A stretch of DNA of 64,000 nt from Lutibaculum sp963816555 (GTDB lineage: Bacteria; Pseudomonadota; Alphaproteobacteria; Rhizobiales; Tepidamorphaceae): contig CAWFLD010000009.1 in the NCBI GenBank assembly GCA_963816555.1, forward strand, positions 1-64,000, given 5' to 3'. Positions 1 through 8,400 of this stretch are shown here, one piece after another. Within the stretch, counting starts at the first letter, position 1; each line of letters starts with the position of its first letter. The position numbers and the translations under genes were made by a program. A model generated the notes under the pieces. That model did not search any database, was not told where the DNA came from, and saw only the letters and a program-made list of their open reading frames with translations.

Positions 1-940
1 AAGAAATGTCAGTTTTGCGGAGGAGCACGCATACACGCAGCTCTTGGGCCCGACGCACTACCTGCAGAGGCATGACGATCCCTGGCTGGCCGTCGATATC
101 GAGATGATGGCGGAGGTGCAGCGGCGTATCGGCCAAGGCAGCGACAAGATCGATCTCATCTATCCTCTGTCGGTTTCGATTGAAACGCTGCGGGAGCCCG
201 CTTATCGACGCAGTCTGATCGAAGCGCTGAGGAATGCTCCCTGTGACGCGATGTGGCTTAAGATAGATAATTTTGGGGCTGACGCGTCCGGCGAGAAGAC
301 TGTCGCCTAGATTGAAGCATGTCGCGAGTTCCAGAGGCTTGGAGTTCCTCTCATCGCGGATCACGTAGGCGGCCTGCCGGCGCTAGGCGCCCTCGCATTC
401 GGCGCCGTCGGGGGCATCGCACACGGCATCACGATGTACGAGGGCTTCAAAGCTGCTCCAATGCGTAAACCCCGTACGAGCAATTCGGCACGCATCCCTG
501 CGGTGAGAGTCTATATTCCCCGGTTGGATGCGCACTTGAGCCGGGCAGAAGCGGAACTGCTGTTTAGCGCATCTACCCGGATCAAGGGTCGGTTCGCTTG
601 TACCGACACGCACTGCTGCACCGGCATCAAAGGGCAGCTTGATCGTCCTGCGAGGCATTTCGTGCATGAGCGCAGCAAGCAGGTGACGCGGATCAGCGGA
701 TTCCCCGATGCAATCCGGGCGGCCGAGTATCTCGAGCAGTTTGTGCGCCCGGTGTCCGACGACGTCGCCTTGCTTGCAAGTGCGGAAAATCTACCGGATG
801 AGCTGAAGAAGCGCTTTCAGAAGAAGCAGAGCACCGTCAGCCGTTATCGCAAGTCCATGGCGAACCTTGCGGAGGCAGAAAGGCTGCACAGCCCACCCCT
901 GCTGCCCGAACGGCTAAATCTAAGAAGAAACAATAATTAA
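1..940 (+). pseudogene. Uncharacterised protein gene, 5' cut by window edge and interrupted by an in-frame TAG
   Basis: One reading frame is open from base 2 to the stop at 938-940 except for a single TAG at 308-310. The text on both sides reads as one protein: about 102 codons before the TAG and 209 after it, with no frame change. The part after the TAG contains a Gly/Ala-rich stretch (IADHVGGLPALGALAFGAVG) that would suit a beta-strand/loop of a barrel-like enzyme, then a Cys/His cluster (CTDTHCC), and a basic C-terminus. I do not recognise the family. Either the gene is a recent nonsense pseudogene, the TAG is a base error, or two proteins are made (a second start at ATG 434). It sits next to a toxin-antitoxin pair in an accessory region. 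Confidence 0.5.
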
Positions 941-971
941 ACTACACATAGTATTAAGTGAGAACAACAGA

Positions 972-1310
972 ATGTCAAACGCCGTAGCAAGGCGACTGGA
1001 TAACATTAGAGATAAAGGCGCCTTACGTCATGTTGATATTGCGCAATTGCTTTCTTCGCGTCCGGAAACTGTGTCTCGATGGAACCAAGGAAAAGCCTAT
1101 CCTCATAGAAATACAGAAAAAGCTCTACTTGAACTTGAATATATTGTCGATCAACTCGCTGATTTCTATGAGCCAAACGAGGCGAGGCAATGGATATTTT
1201 CACGCCAAAAGCTTCTAGGCGGAGAATCCCCGGCTGAGTTGATACAAGGAGGCAAAATAGATGAGGTGTTGCGCCTAGTTAATCAGATCAGAGATTCGGT
1301 GTATATGTAA
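972..1310 (+). CDS. Xre/MbcA/ParS-type antitoxin
   Basis: A 112-residue protein of the DUF2384 (MbcA/ParS/Xre antitoxin) type. The N-terminal half is a helix-turn-helix (roughly residues 18-45, with the recognition-helix-like text SSRPETVSRWNQGK). The C-terminal half has the WIFSRQKLLGGESPAELI pattern of the toxin-binding domain, in which a leucine/glycine-rich turn is followed by P-x-E-L. The family binds and neutralises a RES-domain toxin and represses its own operon. The toxin gene follows after only 8 bases, which fits a co-transcribed pair with the antitoxin first. The gene and its upstream flank are clearly richer in A+T than the rest of the window, which suggests horizontal acquisition. 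Start ATG 972 follows an AT-rich leader. Confidence 0.85.
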   Translation: MSNAVARRLDNIRDKGALRHVDIAQLLSSRPETVSRWNQGKAYPHRNTEKALLELEYIVDQLADFYEPNEARQWIFSRQKLLGGESPAELIQGGKIDEVLRLVNQIRDSVYM

Positions 1311-1318
1311 GCGTATAG

Positions 1319-1861
1319 ATGATTTACGACACCGAACTGATTGACAGGCTTAGCGCATTCCCGGAGGAGAAATTCTCTGGCAAGGTGTTCCGTGCGACCG
1401 GGGCAAGCTCGCCGGCCACGGCGGCTTCGGCAAACGGCGGCAGATGGTCCCCTGTTGACGTCAGTGTGCTCTACACGAGTCTCGACCGCGACGGCGCGCT
1501 TGCCGAGGTATCTTCCTACCTCGCCTTACTGACGCCGGTACCTCGCAAACCTCTCAGGGTACACGAAATCGAGACGACGACTCGGCGGACTGTACGTCTT
1601 TTGAGGGCAGATCTCCTCTCGCTCGGCGTTGACATGGATAAGTATGGCGAGCGCGATTACAGCGCCACTCAGAAGATCGGGGCCGCCCTCAACTTCCTGG
1701 AATTCGACGGGTTGATTTCGCCTTCGGCCCGCTGGAACTGCGAAAATCTGACGATTTTCGCCGACAACCACGGCTTCGATTCTCGCCTAGAAATCATCTC
1801 ATCGGAGGACGTCGACTGGCAAGCTTGGGCACTCGACAAGGGGATCATCAAGGCAGGCTAG
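1319..1861 (+). CDS. RES-domain toxin
   Basis: A 180-residue RES-family protein. Known members of Xre-RES systems degrade NAD+ and stop growth until the antitoxin binds. Visible hallmarks are the first conserved Arg at residue 25 (VFRAT), Gly-Gly-Arg-Trp at 40-43, Tyr52 (LYTS), the conserved Glu63 (LAEVSSY), and the late Ser in SPSARW near 136 followed by NLTIF, which gives the R-E-S signature. Length is normal for the family and all key positions look intact, so the toxin is probably active. It lies 8 bases after the antitoxin gene. The assignment rests on motif order and context, and is firm at family level. Confidence 0.87.
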   Translation: MIYDTELIDRLSAFPEEKFSGKVFRATGASSPATAASANGGRWSPVDVSVLYTSLDRDGALAEVSSYLALLTPVPRKPLRVHEIETTTRRTVRLLRADLLSLGVDMDKYGERDYSATQKIGAALNFLEFDGLISPSARWNCENLTIFADNHGFDSRLEIISSEDVDWQAWALDKGIIKAG

Positions 1862-2794
1862 GAGATAGTACCAAAAGTAGCTGTCCGGGAGCCGCCGTTG
1901 GCGAAAGCCATAGCCACAATTGACCGGCGGGAAGTCCGCATTTGGCAACCTTTCTTCCAAACCTGCGAATGTCCCCGGGTGAATAAGATCCGCACCACGT
2001 CTGTCCATTCTTCCCCAACCACATCAGCCACTAGCGCCCTCTGCCGCGTGCATTTACTCACACCCCCAAAACCTCCCGTATCATCCTCCGTACTCCGTCC
2101 CGATCGAGGGGCGTGTCCGGAACGTCGGGAGACGCGGGGCGGGGTGCGGTGGCCTCTGGATGTCCGGGTGTGACGTTCCGGCGCTGGAGGCGGCTCAAGT
2201 CGGCCATCCCGGCCCATAAGGCCATGGGTCACTGACGGGACTTTGCGCGTTGCCTTACGAACCCTGGTCCACCTGAAATGGGGACTTCGCGTCTCGCGGA
2301 CCTGGCGGACGAATCGCGGCCCGTCGCAGCGGAGGATAACAAGAGTCTAGCCTCCGGGGGTGCGCCGAAGCAGGCCTATAAACATCGCGTGCGGGACGCT
2401 CGGGATCGAGCCTGCTCTCGCGGTTGACTACCTCCTGTGCGCTAAAAAACTCATCGCGCGCAGGGCCGTGGGGCCGGCAGCCCCGAGCGTCCCGCACGCC
2501 CTCGGAACTCGTTCCGGCTTTTTGAGGCGTGTGAAGGACGGCAGCATCCCTCCGGGGCCAGGACGCACGTCCGGCCCGCGGGGCGCTTTCGCATGCGTGG
2601 ACGGTGGAGTCCTCCCACCTGTCACGGCAAGCCGCATGGACCCGGGTCGAGCCCGGGATGAGCGGTCGGGGAGATGCACGGGCTCTGCGGCTTGCGACGG
2701 GCCGTGCGGCATATTCCGCTCATCCCGGCGAAGGCCGGGATCCAGGGCTGCACGGGAAACGGCAGCGGCACCCGGGGGGCGGGCGCAAGCCTCC
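1862..2794. other. Long intergenic region without a supportable gene
   Basis: About 930 bases between the RES toxin and the DUF1206 gene. Reading frames here are short, lack recognisable domains and conflict with each other on the two strands, so none is called. The last part (2635-2752) contains an inverted intergenic repeat listed separately. The region could hold decayed mobile-element or tRNA-associated sequence at the border of the accessory segment, but no integrase, transposase or intact tRNA cloverleaf could be shown. Confidence 0.5.
2635..2752. repeat. Inverted copies of a GC-rich intergenic palindromic repeat
   Basis: Two related GC-rich units lie in opposite orientation. The first (about 2635-2665) contains GACCCGGGTCGAGCCCGGGA followed by TGAGCGG. 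The second (about 2716-2752) reads CCGCTCATCCCGGCGAAGG and continues CCGGGATCCAGG. Each unit carries its own internal CCCGG...CCGGG dyad, and the pair together can fold into a larger hairpin. Units of the form CTCATCCCGGCGAAGGCCGG are common dispersed intergenic repeats in alphaproteobacterial genomes. Whether other copies exist outside this window cannot be seen here. Confidence 0.6.
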
Positions 2795-3650
2795 TCAGAA
2801 CCCCGCGCGTTCGGTGCCGATGCGGCGGTACCAGGCTTCGATGAAGCAGTAGGCGGAGAAGGCGACGAGGCCGAACGCGATGAAGAGGAGGATCAGCCAG
2901 CCGACGGGCAGGCTCTGGATCCATTCGAGCGCGTCCTCGAGGCCCGGCGCGCTCTTGGCGTCGTAGATGCCGCCGCCGTAGAAGGCGAGGATGCCGATGA
3001 CGATGAAGACGACGCCGCGGGCGATCAGCCCGAAGGAGGAGATCGGCTTGACGACCTTCATCTTCTCGCGGTCGACCTGCAGGAACGGCTCGTAGGAGGC
3101 CTTCCAGCCCTTCACGATCTGGGCGATGCCGATGATCACCGGCACGCAGGCGAGGCCGAGCGCGACGTAGCGGCCCCATTGCTGGCCGAACAGCCAGCCG
3201 AGCCAGCCCGACGTCGGGTCGCTGCTGCCGCCGCGAGCCGCCGGAGCCGCCGGCGAACTGCAGGCTGAACAGGAGGCTCGCCGCGAAGGCGGCGATGGCG
3301 AGGTTCGCCAGCGCGCTGCCGAACTGCCCGACGCGGCGGGCGAGGCCCTTCATGTCGCTGCCGAAGCCGTCGGGGTCGCCGAAGGCCTGGATCAGCCGCC
3401 ACAGCGCGAAGGCGACGAGGCCGAGCGCGACGAGGCCGAGCAGCACGCCGCCGAAGGGCTGGCTCAGGAGCGTGCGCAGCGCCCCCTTCGAGCCCTCCGC
3501 CTGGCCGGAGCCGAGGGCGGCGAGCACGGCGAAGGCGCCGATCACGAGGTAGACGACGCCGCGGGCCGCGTACCCTCCGCGCGCGCTCCAGTTCAGCCAT
3601 CGTGAAACGTCCATCGGGAACCCCATCTGATCTCGCGCCATTGCGTCCAA
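2795..3650 (-). CDS. DUF1206 membrane protein (one frameshift)
   Basis: Integral membrane protein of the DUF1206 family, which is built from three repeated two-helix units. The first unit starts at WLNWSARGGYAARGVVYLVI and is followed by a helix around GVLLGLVALGLVAFALW. The second covers LARRVGQFGSALANLAIAAF. The third is in another frame: SSFGLIARGVVFIVIGILAF and LILLFIAFGLVAFSAYCFIE. The frame changes by one extra base around 3231-3236, inside a Gly/Ser-rich linker. Reading GGS-GGSSDPTSGWLGWLFG across it restores a normal protein of about 284 residues. The function of the family is unknown. ATG 3650 is used as start, and the gene is divergent from the PAP2 gene. Confidence 0.75.
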
Positions 3651-3694
3651 CGTGCGCTATCAGACAGGGTTCCTCGCGAGAGTATCTTCCGCCC

Positions 3695-4609
3695 ATGACC
3701 GATCCGGCCGTCCATCCCGCGCAGAGCGCCGCCGCCCTCGCGGTGCTCGTCGTCGTCCTCGCCCTCGTCCGCTTCGCGCTGTGGCGCGGCCTGCGCTGGC
3801 TCGGCGTCGCCTGGGCGCACGGGCCGGGGCTGTTCAAGCGCGGCGTCGTGCTGGTGCGCGGCGACCTCGTCGGCCGCTGGTTCTCCCGGCGCTTTCCCCG
3901 CACCGCCCGCGTGCTCCGGGCGCGCACCGACCCGACCGTCTTCACCGGCCTGCCGCTGACGCTGCTCGTCCTCGCGGCCGCCTATCTCGCGGTCCTGTTC
4001 GGCGGCCTCGTCGAGGAGGTCTTCGACACGCAGGGGATCAAGGCCGTCGACGACACGATCGTCTCCTGGGTCGCGCCGTGGCGCACCCAGACGCTCGTCG
4101 ACATCTTCGAGTGGATCACCAATCTCGGCAGCATGGAGACGCTGACCGCGGTGGCGATCGTCGCCTCCGCCTTCCTCGTCGCGCACGGGCCGCAGCGCTA
4201 CGTGCTGCCGATCTGGCTCACCGTCGTCGGCTCGCAGGTCACGACGTTCGGCGGCAAGTTCATCATCGACCGGCCGCGGCCGGACTTCGTGCTCGACGTC
4301 ACCGCCTCGACGCCGTCCTTCCCGAGCGGCCACACGACGGGGGCGATGGCGGTCTACGGCATCATCGCCTACGCGGTGCTGCGCGACGTCTCCTCGCCGC
4401 GCGCGCGCTTCGACGTCGCCTATGTCGCGGCGGTGCTGATCGCGCTCATCGCGTTCAGCCGGATCTTCCTCTCCGTCCACTTCCCCAGCGACGTGGCGGC
4501 GGGCCTGCTCGTCGGCTCGTTCTGGCTCCTCGCCGGCATCGCGCTCGCCGAGATCCGCCGCGGCCGCGTCGTCTACCGCGAGGAGGCGGAGGATTCCGAG
4601 GCGCGCTGA
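3695..4609 (+). CDS. PAP2-superfamily membrane phosphatase
   Basis: A 304-residue membrane protein with the complete three-part active site of the PAP2 (acid phosphatase/vanadium haloperoxidase) superfamily: Lys188-x6-Arg-Pro (KFIIDRPRP), PSGH at 210-213, and Ser-Arg-x5-His with Asp at 255-266 (SRIFLSVHFPSD). Hydrophobic segments around residues 10-27, 83-104, 148-163, 245-262 and 270-285 fit a multi-pass inner-membrane enzyme acting on lipid phosphates or undecaprenyl diphosphate-like substrates on the outer face; the exact substrate cannot be read. I chose ATG 3695 because the upstream codons in frame lie in the divergent DUF1206 gene. The 3' end overlaps the convergent acetyltransferase gene by 37 bases. 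Confidence 0.85.
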   Translation: MTDPAVHPAQSAAALAVLVVVLALVRFALWRGLRWLGVAWAHGPGLFKRGVVLVRGDLVGRWFSRRFPRTARVLRARTDPTVFTGLPLTLLVLAAAYLAVLFGGLVEEVFDTQGIKAVDDTIVSWVAPWRTQTLVDIFEWITNLGSMETLTAVAIVASAFLVAHGPQRYVLPIWLTVVGSQVTTFGGKFIIDRPRPDFVLDVTASTPSFPSGHTTGAMAVYGIIAYAVLRDVSSPRARFDVAYVAAVLIALIAFSRIFLSVHFPSDVAAGLLVGSFWLLAGIALAEIRRGRVVYREEAEDSEAR

Positions 4610-5190
4610 GGCAGGCTGGCTGCGGGCAGCCGCGGCCAGGCCCGCGCCGCCATCACCGCGAGGAAGCCCTGCGTCTCCTCCACCGCCTCGCGCCACCACG
4701 AGATCGCCGTCGGCGCGGGCGCGTCGATCAGCGCGATGACGTCGCCGTCCTGCCAGCCGATGCGGCCGCCGAACTTCGCGGCGATCGCCTGCATCCGCGT
4801 GTTGCTCGGCAGGCAGACGACGATCAGCTTCGTCAGCCGCCGCGTCCGGGCGAGCCGCAGGAGGCGGGCGAAGAGCGCGCTGCCGACGCCGCGCGCCTGA
4901 TGGTCGTCCTCGACGCTGAAGGCCGCCTCCGCCCTGCCGGCCGCCAGCGGCCCGAGCGGGCACAGCTCCAGCGCCCCGCGCATCACGCCGTCGAGGTACC
5001 AGCCGTGGATCTCGGTGCCCTGCCGCATCGCCTTGCGCGCGTGCTCCTCGATGAAGCTGTCGGAGACCGCGCCGCCGAACCGGCTCTGCCGCGCCCGCGG
5101 CGACAGGCGCAGGAGATGGTCGCGGTACTCCTGCCAGCTCGCCATCGGAACCCGCCAGATGGTCCCCTCGCGGAACATCGCTCGCTGCAT
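4573..5190 (-). CDS. GNAT-family N-acetyltransferase
   Basis: A roughly 205-residue protein with a GNAT fold. The acetyl-CoA pyrophosphate loop is visible as the Q/R-x-x-G-x-G/A motif in DDHQARGVGSALFARLLRLA, preceded by the beta-strand AEAAFSVE and followed by KLIVVCLPSNTRMQAIAAKF, the usual motif B region. Such enzymes transfer an acetyl group from acetyl-CoA to a small molecule or protein amine; the substrate is unknown. The reading frame is open further upstream, but ATG 5190 (MQRAMFREGTIW) begins the conserved part and avoids a low-complexity leader. The 3' end overlaps the convergent PAP2 gene. Confidence 0.8.
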   Translation of the reverse strand: MQRAMFREGTIWRVPMASWQEYRDHLLRLSPRARQSRFGGAVSDSFIEEHARKAMRQGTEIHGWYLDGVMRGALELCPLGPLAAGRAEAAFSVEDDHQARGVGSALFARLLRLARTRRLTKLIVVCLPSNTRMQAIAAKFGGRIGWQDGDVIALIDAPAPTAISWWREAVEETQGFLAVMAARAWPRLPAASLPQRASESSASSR

Positions 5191-5417
5191 GTGCCGGCCC
5201 TTTCGAATCGCTCGGCGCCGCCAGGAATCTGGAACGCTCCGGAATATATTGCGCTGCAGCAAGCCGCTTGCCAGAGCGCTGCTGCATCGCAGCAATGCGC
5301 ACAGGGCCGACCCGGCGCATGCCCCTGCGTCACCCGCTTCGCGAAGCATTGAGCCGCGACCGAATCCGGATTATGCGGATCAAGTCATAGAACAAGCGGG
5401 CTCGGGGGGCCTCTTCC

Positions 5418-6029
5418 ATGCGTGTTTCGACGATTTTCGCGTGCGGCGTCACGGCGCTCGCCCTCGCCGGCTGCCAGGGCGGCCCGGCCGGCACGGCCTA
5501 TGCGCCGCCGCCTCCGGCCTACGGCGCGCCGCCGGCCGTCACGCCGGCGCCCGTCATGCCCGCGCCCGTGATGCCCGCGCCGGCGCCGATCTCCGCCAGC
5601 AACACGAAGACGAAGAGCTCGACCTGGACGAACCCCAGCGGCACCCGCACCGTCACCCGCTCGTCGACGCGCTCGGCCGGCGTCTCCTTCGATCCCAACG
5701 CCATGTTCGCCGCCCTCGCCGGCCAGTCCGCCGGCAATACCGCGACGCCGTCCGCCTATGCCGGCACCTGGCAGATCACCGACGGCGCGACCGGCCGCAC
5801 CTGCAGCGTCGACCTCAAGTCCACGCAGATCGGCGGCAGCTACGGCGCCTGGACGCGGCTCTGCTCGTCGCAGGAGCTCTTCGGCGTCCAGAAGTGGCAG
5901 ATGCGCGGCTACGACCTCGTCCTGCTCGACGCGGTCGGCCAGCCGAAGGCGACGCTCCGCGCCACGGCGCCGAACCGCCTCGACGGCACCACGGCGGCCG
6001 GCGGCGCGCGCATCTCCATGTGGCGATAA
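5418..6029 (+). CDS. AprI/Inh-type protease-inhibitor-like lipoprotein 1
   Basis: A 203-residue secreted lipoprotein. A short signal peptide ends in a lipobox (LALAGC, lipidated Cys19), followed by a Pro/Ala-rich linker (about 20-60). The C-terminal domain (about 115-203) starts AGTWQITDG and has the two-cysteine pattern (RTCSVDL ... TRLCSS) and a closing beta-strand region of the AprI/Inh metalloprotease-inhibitor fold. Members of this fold inhibit secreted serralysin-type proteases in the periplasm, or serve as outer-membrane lipoproteins of unknown role. No serralysin gene is visible here, so inhibitor activity is an inference. A paralogue follows 105 bases downstream. Confidence 0.75.
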   Translation: MRVSTIFACGVTALALAGCQGGPAGTAYAPPPPAYGAPPAVTPAPVMPAPVMPAPAPISASNTKTKSSTWTNPSGTRTVTRSSTRSAGVSFDPNAMFAALAGQSAGNTATPSAYAGTWQITDGATGRTCSVDLKSTQIGGSYGAWTRLCSSQELFGVQKWQMRGYDLVLLDAVGQPKATLRATAPNRLDGTTAAGGARISMWR

Positions 6030-6134
6030 GGCCTCCGTCCCGCCAAGCCTTGCCGCACCGCCCGCCCGACTGTAGGTTGAACTCGCCTCAACACTGATCG
6101 ATCGACGGTTCCCACGGCTATTCGGAAAGGCGAC

Positions 6135-6732
6135 ATGCGGGTCGACTTCATTACCGCAGCGGCGATGGCTCTGCTTCTCGCCGGCTGCACCAGCAACGCG
6201 TCGCGCGTCTCGGCGCTGCCGCCGGCGCCCACGGGACCGGTGACGACGCAACAGCTCCCGCCACCTCCGAACAGCGACATGAATGCCCAGTCGCCGATGG
6301 AGCAGCAGCCAGGCCAGATGCAGGCGCCGACGGCGCAGCAGCCGGGGCAGCCCGGCCAGATGGGCGCGCCCGGCCAGCCGGGCGATGCCGGCATGGCGGG
6401 CGGCCAGATGCCGAACCAGCAGGTCGCCTCGGCGCCGCCGGCCAGCTCCGGCCCGCCGAGCAAGGAGAGCGTGCTCGGCCAGTGGTCGATCTCGGCCTCC
6501 GGCGAGAGCTGCCAGATCGTCGTGTCGCTCACGACCTGGCAGGGCGGCCACCGCGCCTCGACGCGCGGCTGCTCGCACGCCCGAGCTCAAGAACATCGGC
6601 GCGTGGAACATCGAGGGCAACTACATCGTCCTCAAGGACAACGACGGCAACGCGCTCGGTCGCCTCGCCCAGGCCGGCAACGGCTACCAGGGCCGGCTCG
6701 AGCTCGGCGGCGCCGTGTCCATGACGCGCTGA
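6135..6732 (+). CDS. AprI/Inh-like lipoprotein 2 (one frameshift)
   Basis: Tandem paralogue of the preceding gene. It has a signal peptide with lipobox LLLAGC (Cys18), a long Pro/Gln/Gly-rich linker with PGQPGQMGAPGQPGD repeats, then the beta-barrel domain from LGQWSISASGESCQIVVSL. One extra base near 6573-6582 moves the frame. Reading TRGCS-TPELKNIGAWNIEG across it restores the two-cysteine pattern and the ending GRLELGGAVSMTR, which parallels the first lipoprotein. The inferred product is about 199 residues. Without correction the frame runs on to 6836 with meaningless basic text. Likely function is the same as the neighbour: an envelope lipoprotein with an inhibitor-like fold. Confidence 0.68.
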
Positions 6733-6828
6733 GGCCGCGCCACCGCATGAACCGGGAGGCTGGCTTCGCCGTTGCCTTCTGCCTGGCCGCGCCATCCGGC
6801 GCGTGCCGCCTTCCGGAGCTTCCCGTGC

Positions 6829-7146
6829 ATGCGTAACCCGCAGAACTTCCTGTTCGAGATGACGACGTTGTGGATGTCGTCGATGCTCGTCGCCAATGCG
6901 CGCCTGGCGCAGATGTGGTGGCCGACCTCGCCCGCCGCCCAGGCGGACGCCTGGCAGGCCCTCTTCGCCGAGAAGACCGAGGCCGCCGCCCGCGTGCAGC
7001 TCGCCGCGACCCGCGCGACCCTCTCCGGGCTCGACGCCCTGGCCGTGGCCGAGGCCTCGATGGTCCCGGTCACCCGAAAGGTGGAGAGCAACCTCCGCGC
7101 GATCACGCGCAGCGCGTCGAGGAAGTCGCGGAGATCCGCCTGGTGA
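6829..7146 (+). CDS. Phasin-like small helical protein
   Basis: A 105-residue, largely alpha-helical protein starting MRNPQNFLFEMTTLWMSSML. The alternating hydrophobic pattern, the LAQMWWPTSP segment and the amphipathic Ala-rich C-terminal helix resemble small phasin-like proteins, which coat polyhydroxyalkanoate granules; the match is by general character only. The stop codon TGA (7144-7146) overlaps the GTG start of zapE by two bases, so the two are probably translationally coupled. ATG 6829 is chosen because upstream in-frame codons are low-complexity. It could equally be an uncharacterised helical protein linked to zapE. Confidence 0.5.
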   Translation: MRNPQNFLFEMTTLWMSSMLVANARLAQMWWPTSPAAQADAWQALFAEKTEAAARVQLAATRATLSGLDALAVAEASMVPVTRKVESNLRAITRSASRKSRRSAW

Positions 7147-8336
7147 GCGACGTCCGCTCCCGCTACGACGCACGGGTCGCCGCCGGCGACATCGATTTCG
7201 ACCCCGTCCAGGCCGAGCTCGCCGACCGCCTCGACCGGCTCGCCGGCCAGCTCGGCGACAAGCGGCTCGCCACCAAGAGCTCGAGCCTCGGCTGGCTCTT
7301 CGCCCGCAAGGCGCCGCCGACCCCGAAGGGGCTCTACATCTGGGGCTCTGTCGGCCGCGGCAAGACGATGCTGGTCGACCTGTTCTTCGCCGCGGTGCCG
7401 ATGCGGCGCAAGCGGCGCGCCCATTTCGCCGACTTCATGGGCGACGTGCACGAGCGCGTCCACGCCATGCGCGGCCGGATCAAGAGCGGCGAGGTCAAGG
7501 GCGACGACCCGATCGGCCCCGTCGCCGCCGAGATCGCCGAGGAGACGCGGCTCCTCTGCCTCGACGAGTTCCACGTCGACGACATCACCGACGCGATGAT
7601 CCTCGGGCGGCTGTTCACGGCGCTGTTCGAGAGGAAGCTCGTGCTCGTGGCGACCTCGAACGCGGCGCCGTCGGAGCTCTACAGGAACGGCCTGAACCGC
7701 CAGCTCTTCACGCCCTTCCTCGACCTGCTGCAGGAGAACGTCGAGGTCTATCACCTCGACGCGCCGACCGACTACCGCCTCTCCGAGCGCGAGGAGGCGA
7801 GCGTCTGGTTCCGCCCGGCCGACCAGCGCGCCCGCGTCGAGATGGACCGGGTCTGGCAGCACCTGACGGGCACGAAGCGCGGCGAGCCGACCGAGATCCG
7901 CGCCAAGGGCCGCGTCCTGCGGGTGCCGCAGGCAGCCGACGGCGCGGCCCGCTTCTCGTTCTCGCAGCTCTGCGAGGCGCCGCTGTCGTCGGGCGACTAC
8001 CTGCGGCTCGCCCGCCGCTTCCACACGATCTTCGTCGACGACGTGCCGATCCTGCCGCCGCACAAGCGCAACGAGGCGCGCCGCTTCGTGCTGCTGATCG
8101 ACACGCTCTACGACGAGGCGGTGCGGCTCGTGGCGTCGGCCGACGGCCACCCCACCGAGCTTCACCCGGAGGGCCAGATCGCCCCCGAGTTCGAGCGCAC
8201 GGCGTCGCGTCTCATCGAAATGGGCTCGCAGGACTACCTCGCCCGCGCCCATGCCCGCCGCAGCGCCGAAGAGGAAGGCCCTGTGGTCGACCACATACCA
8301 GATCACTCTCTTGAACGCGGCGCGCATTCGGGATAG
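7143..8336 (+). CDS. zapE: Cell division protein ZapE (AFG1-like ATPase)
   Basis: A 397-residue P-loop ATPase of the AFG1/ZapE family, which in proteobacteria associates with the division ring. It has Walker A GSVGRGKT at residues 68-75 and Walker B RLLCLDEFHV at about 137-146. Characteristic family text follows: VATSNAAPSELYRNGLNRQL (the sensor-like TSN), then PFLDLLQENVEVYHLD and DYRL. The C-terminal domain includes PPHKRNEARRFVLLIDTLYD, strongly typical of the family. I chose GTG 7143 as start because it overlaps the stop of the preceding gene (GTGA) and begins the family-typical N-terminus; further upstream the frame is only a shadow of the preceding gene. Confidence 0.88.
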   Translation: MSDVRSRYDARVAAGDIDFDPVQAELADRLDRLAGQLGDKRLATKSSSLGWLFARKAPPTPKGLYIWGSVGRGKTMLVDLFFAAVPMRRKRRAHFADFMGDVHERVHAMRGRIKSGEVKGDDPIGPVAAEIAEETRLLCLDEFHVDDITDAMILGRLFTALFERKLVLVATSNAAPSELYRNGLNRQLFTPFLDLLQENVEVYHLDAPTDYRLSEREEASVWFRPADQRARVEMDRVWQHLTGTKRGEPTEIRAKGRVLRVPQAADGAARFSFSQLCEAPLSSGDYLRLARRFHTIFVDDVPILPPHKRNEARRFVLLIDTLYDEAVRLVASADGHPTELHPEGQIAPEFERTASRLIEMGSQDYLARAHARRSAEEEGPVVDHIPDHSLERGAHSG

Positions 8337-8400
8337 TCACGAAGCCGATTTCCGGCCCACCTCCCCCTCGAACGCGGGGATCACACAGGAAACGGCACCC

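Noticed and set aside
2380..2460. Possible tRNA remnant (a TCGATCCC-like T-loop on the minus strand)
   Set aside because: No acceptor stem or anticodon arm could be paired, so an intact or clearly decayed tRNA cannot be supported.
2360..3268. Long plus-strand frame of about 300 codons over the intergenic region and the DUF1206 gene
   Set aside because: Its protein text is Arg/Ala/Asp/Glu-rich with no domain, and its second half lies antisense to the clear DUF1206 membrane protein; it is a GC-rich shadow.
3593..5320. Minus-strand frame of 575 codons opposite the PAP2 gene
   Set aside because: Highly acidic/basic low-complexity text, antisense to a protein with full PAP2 motifs.
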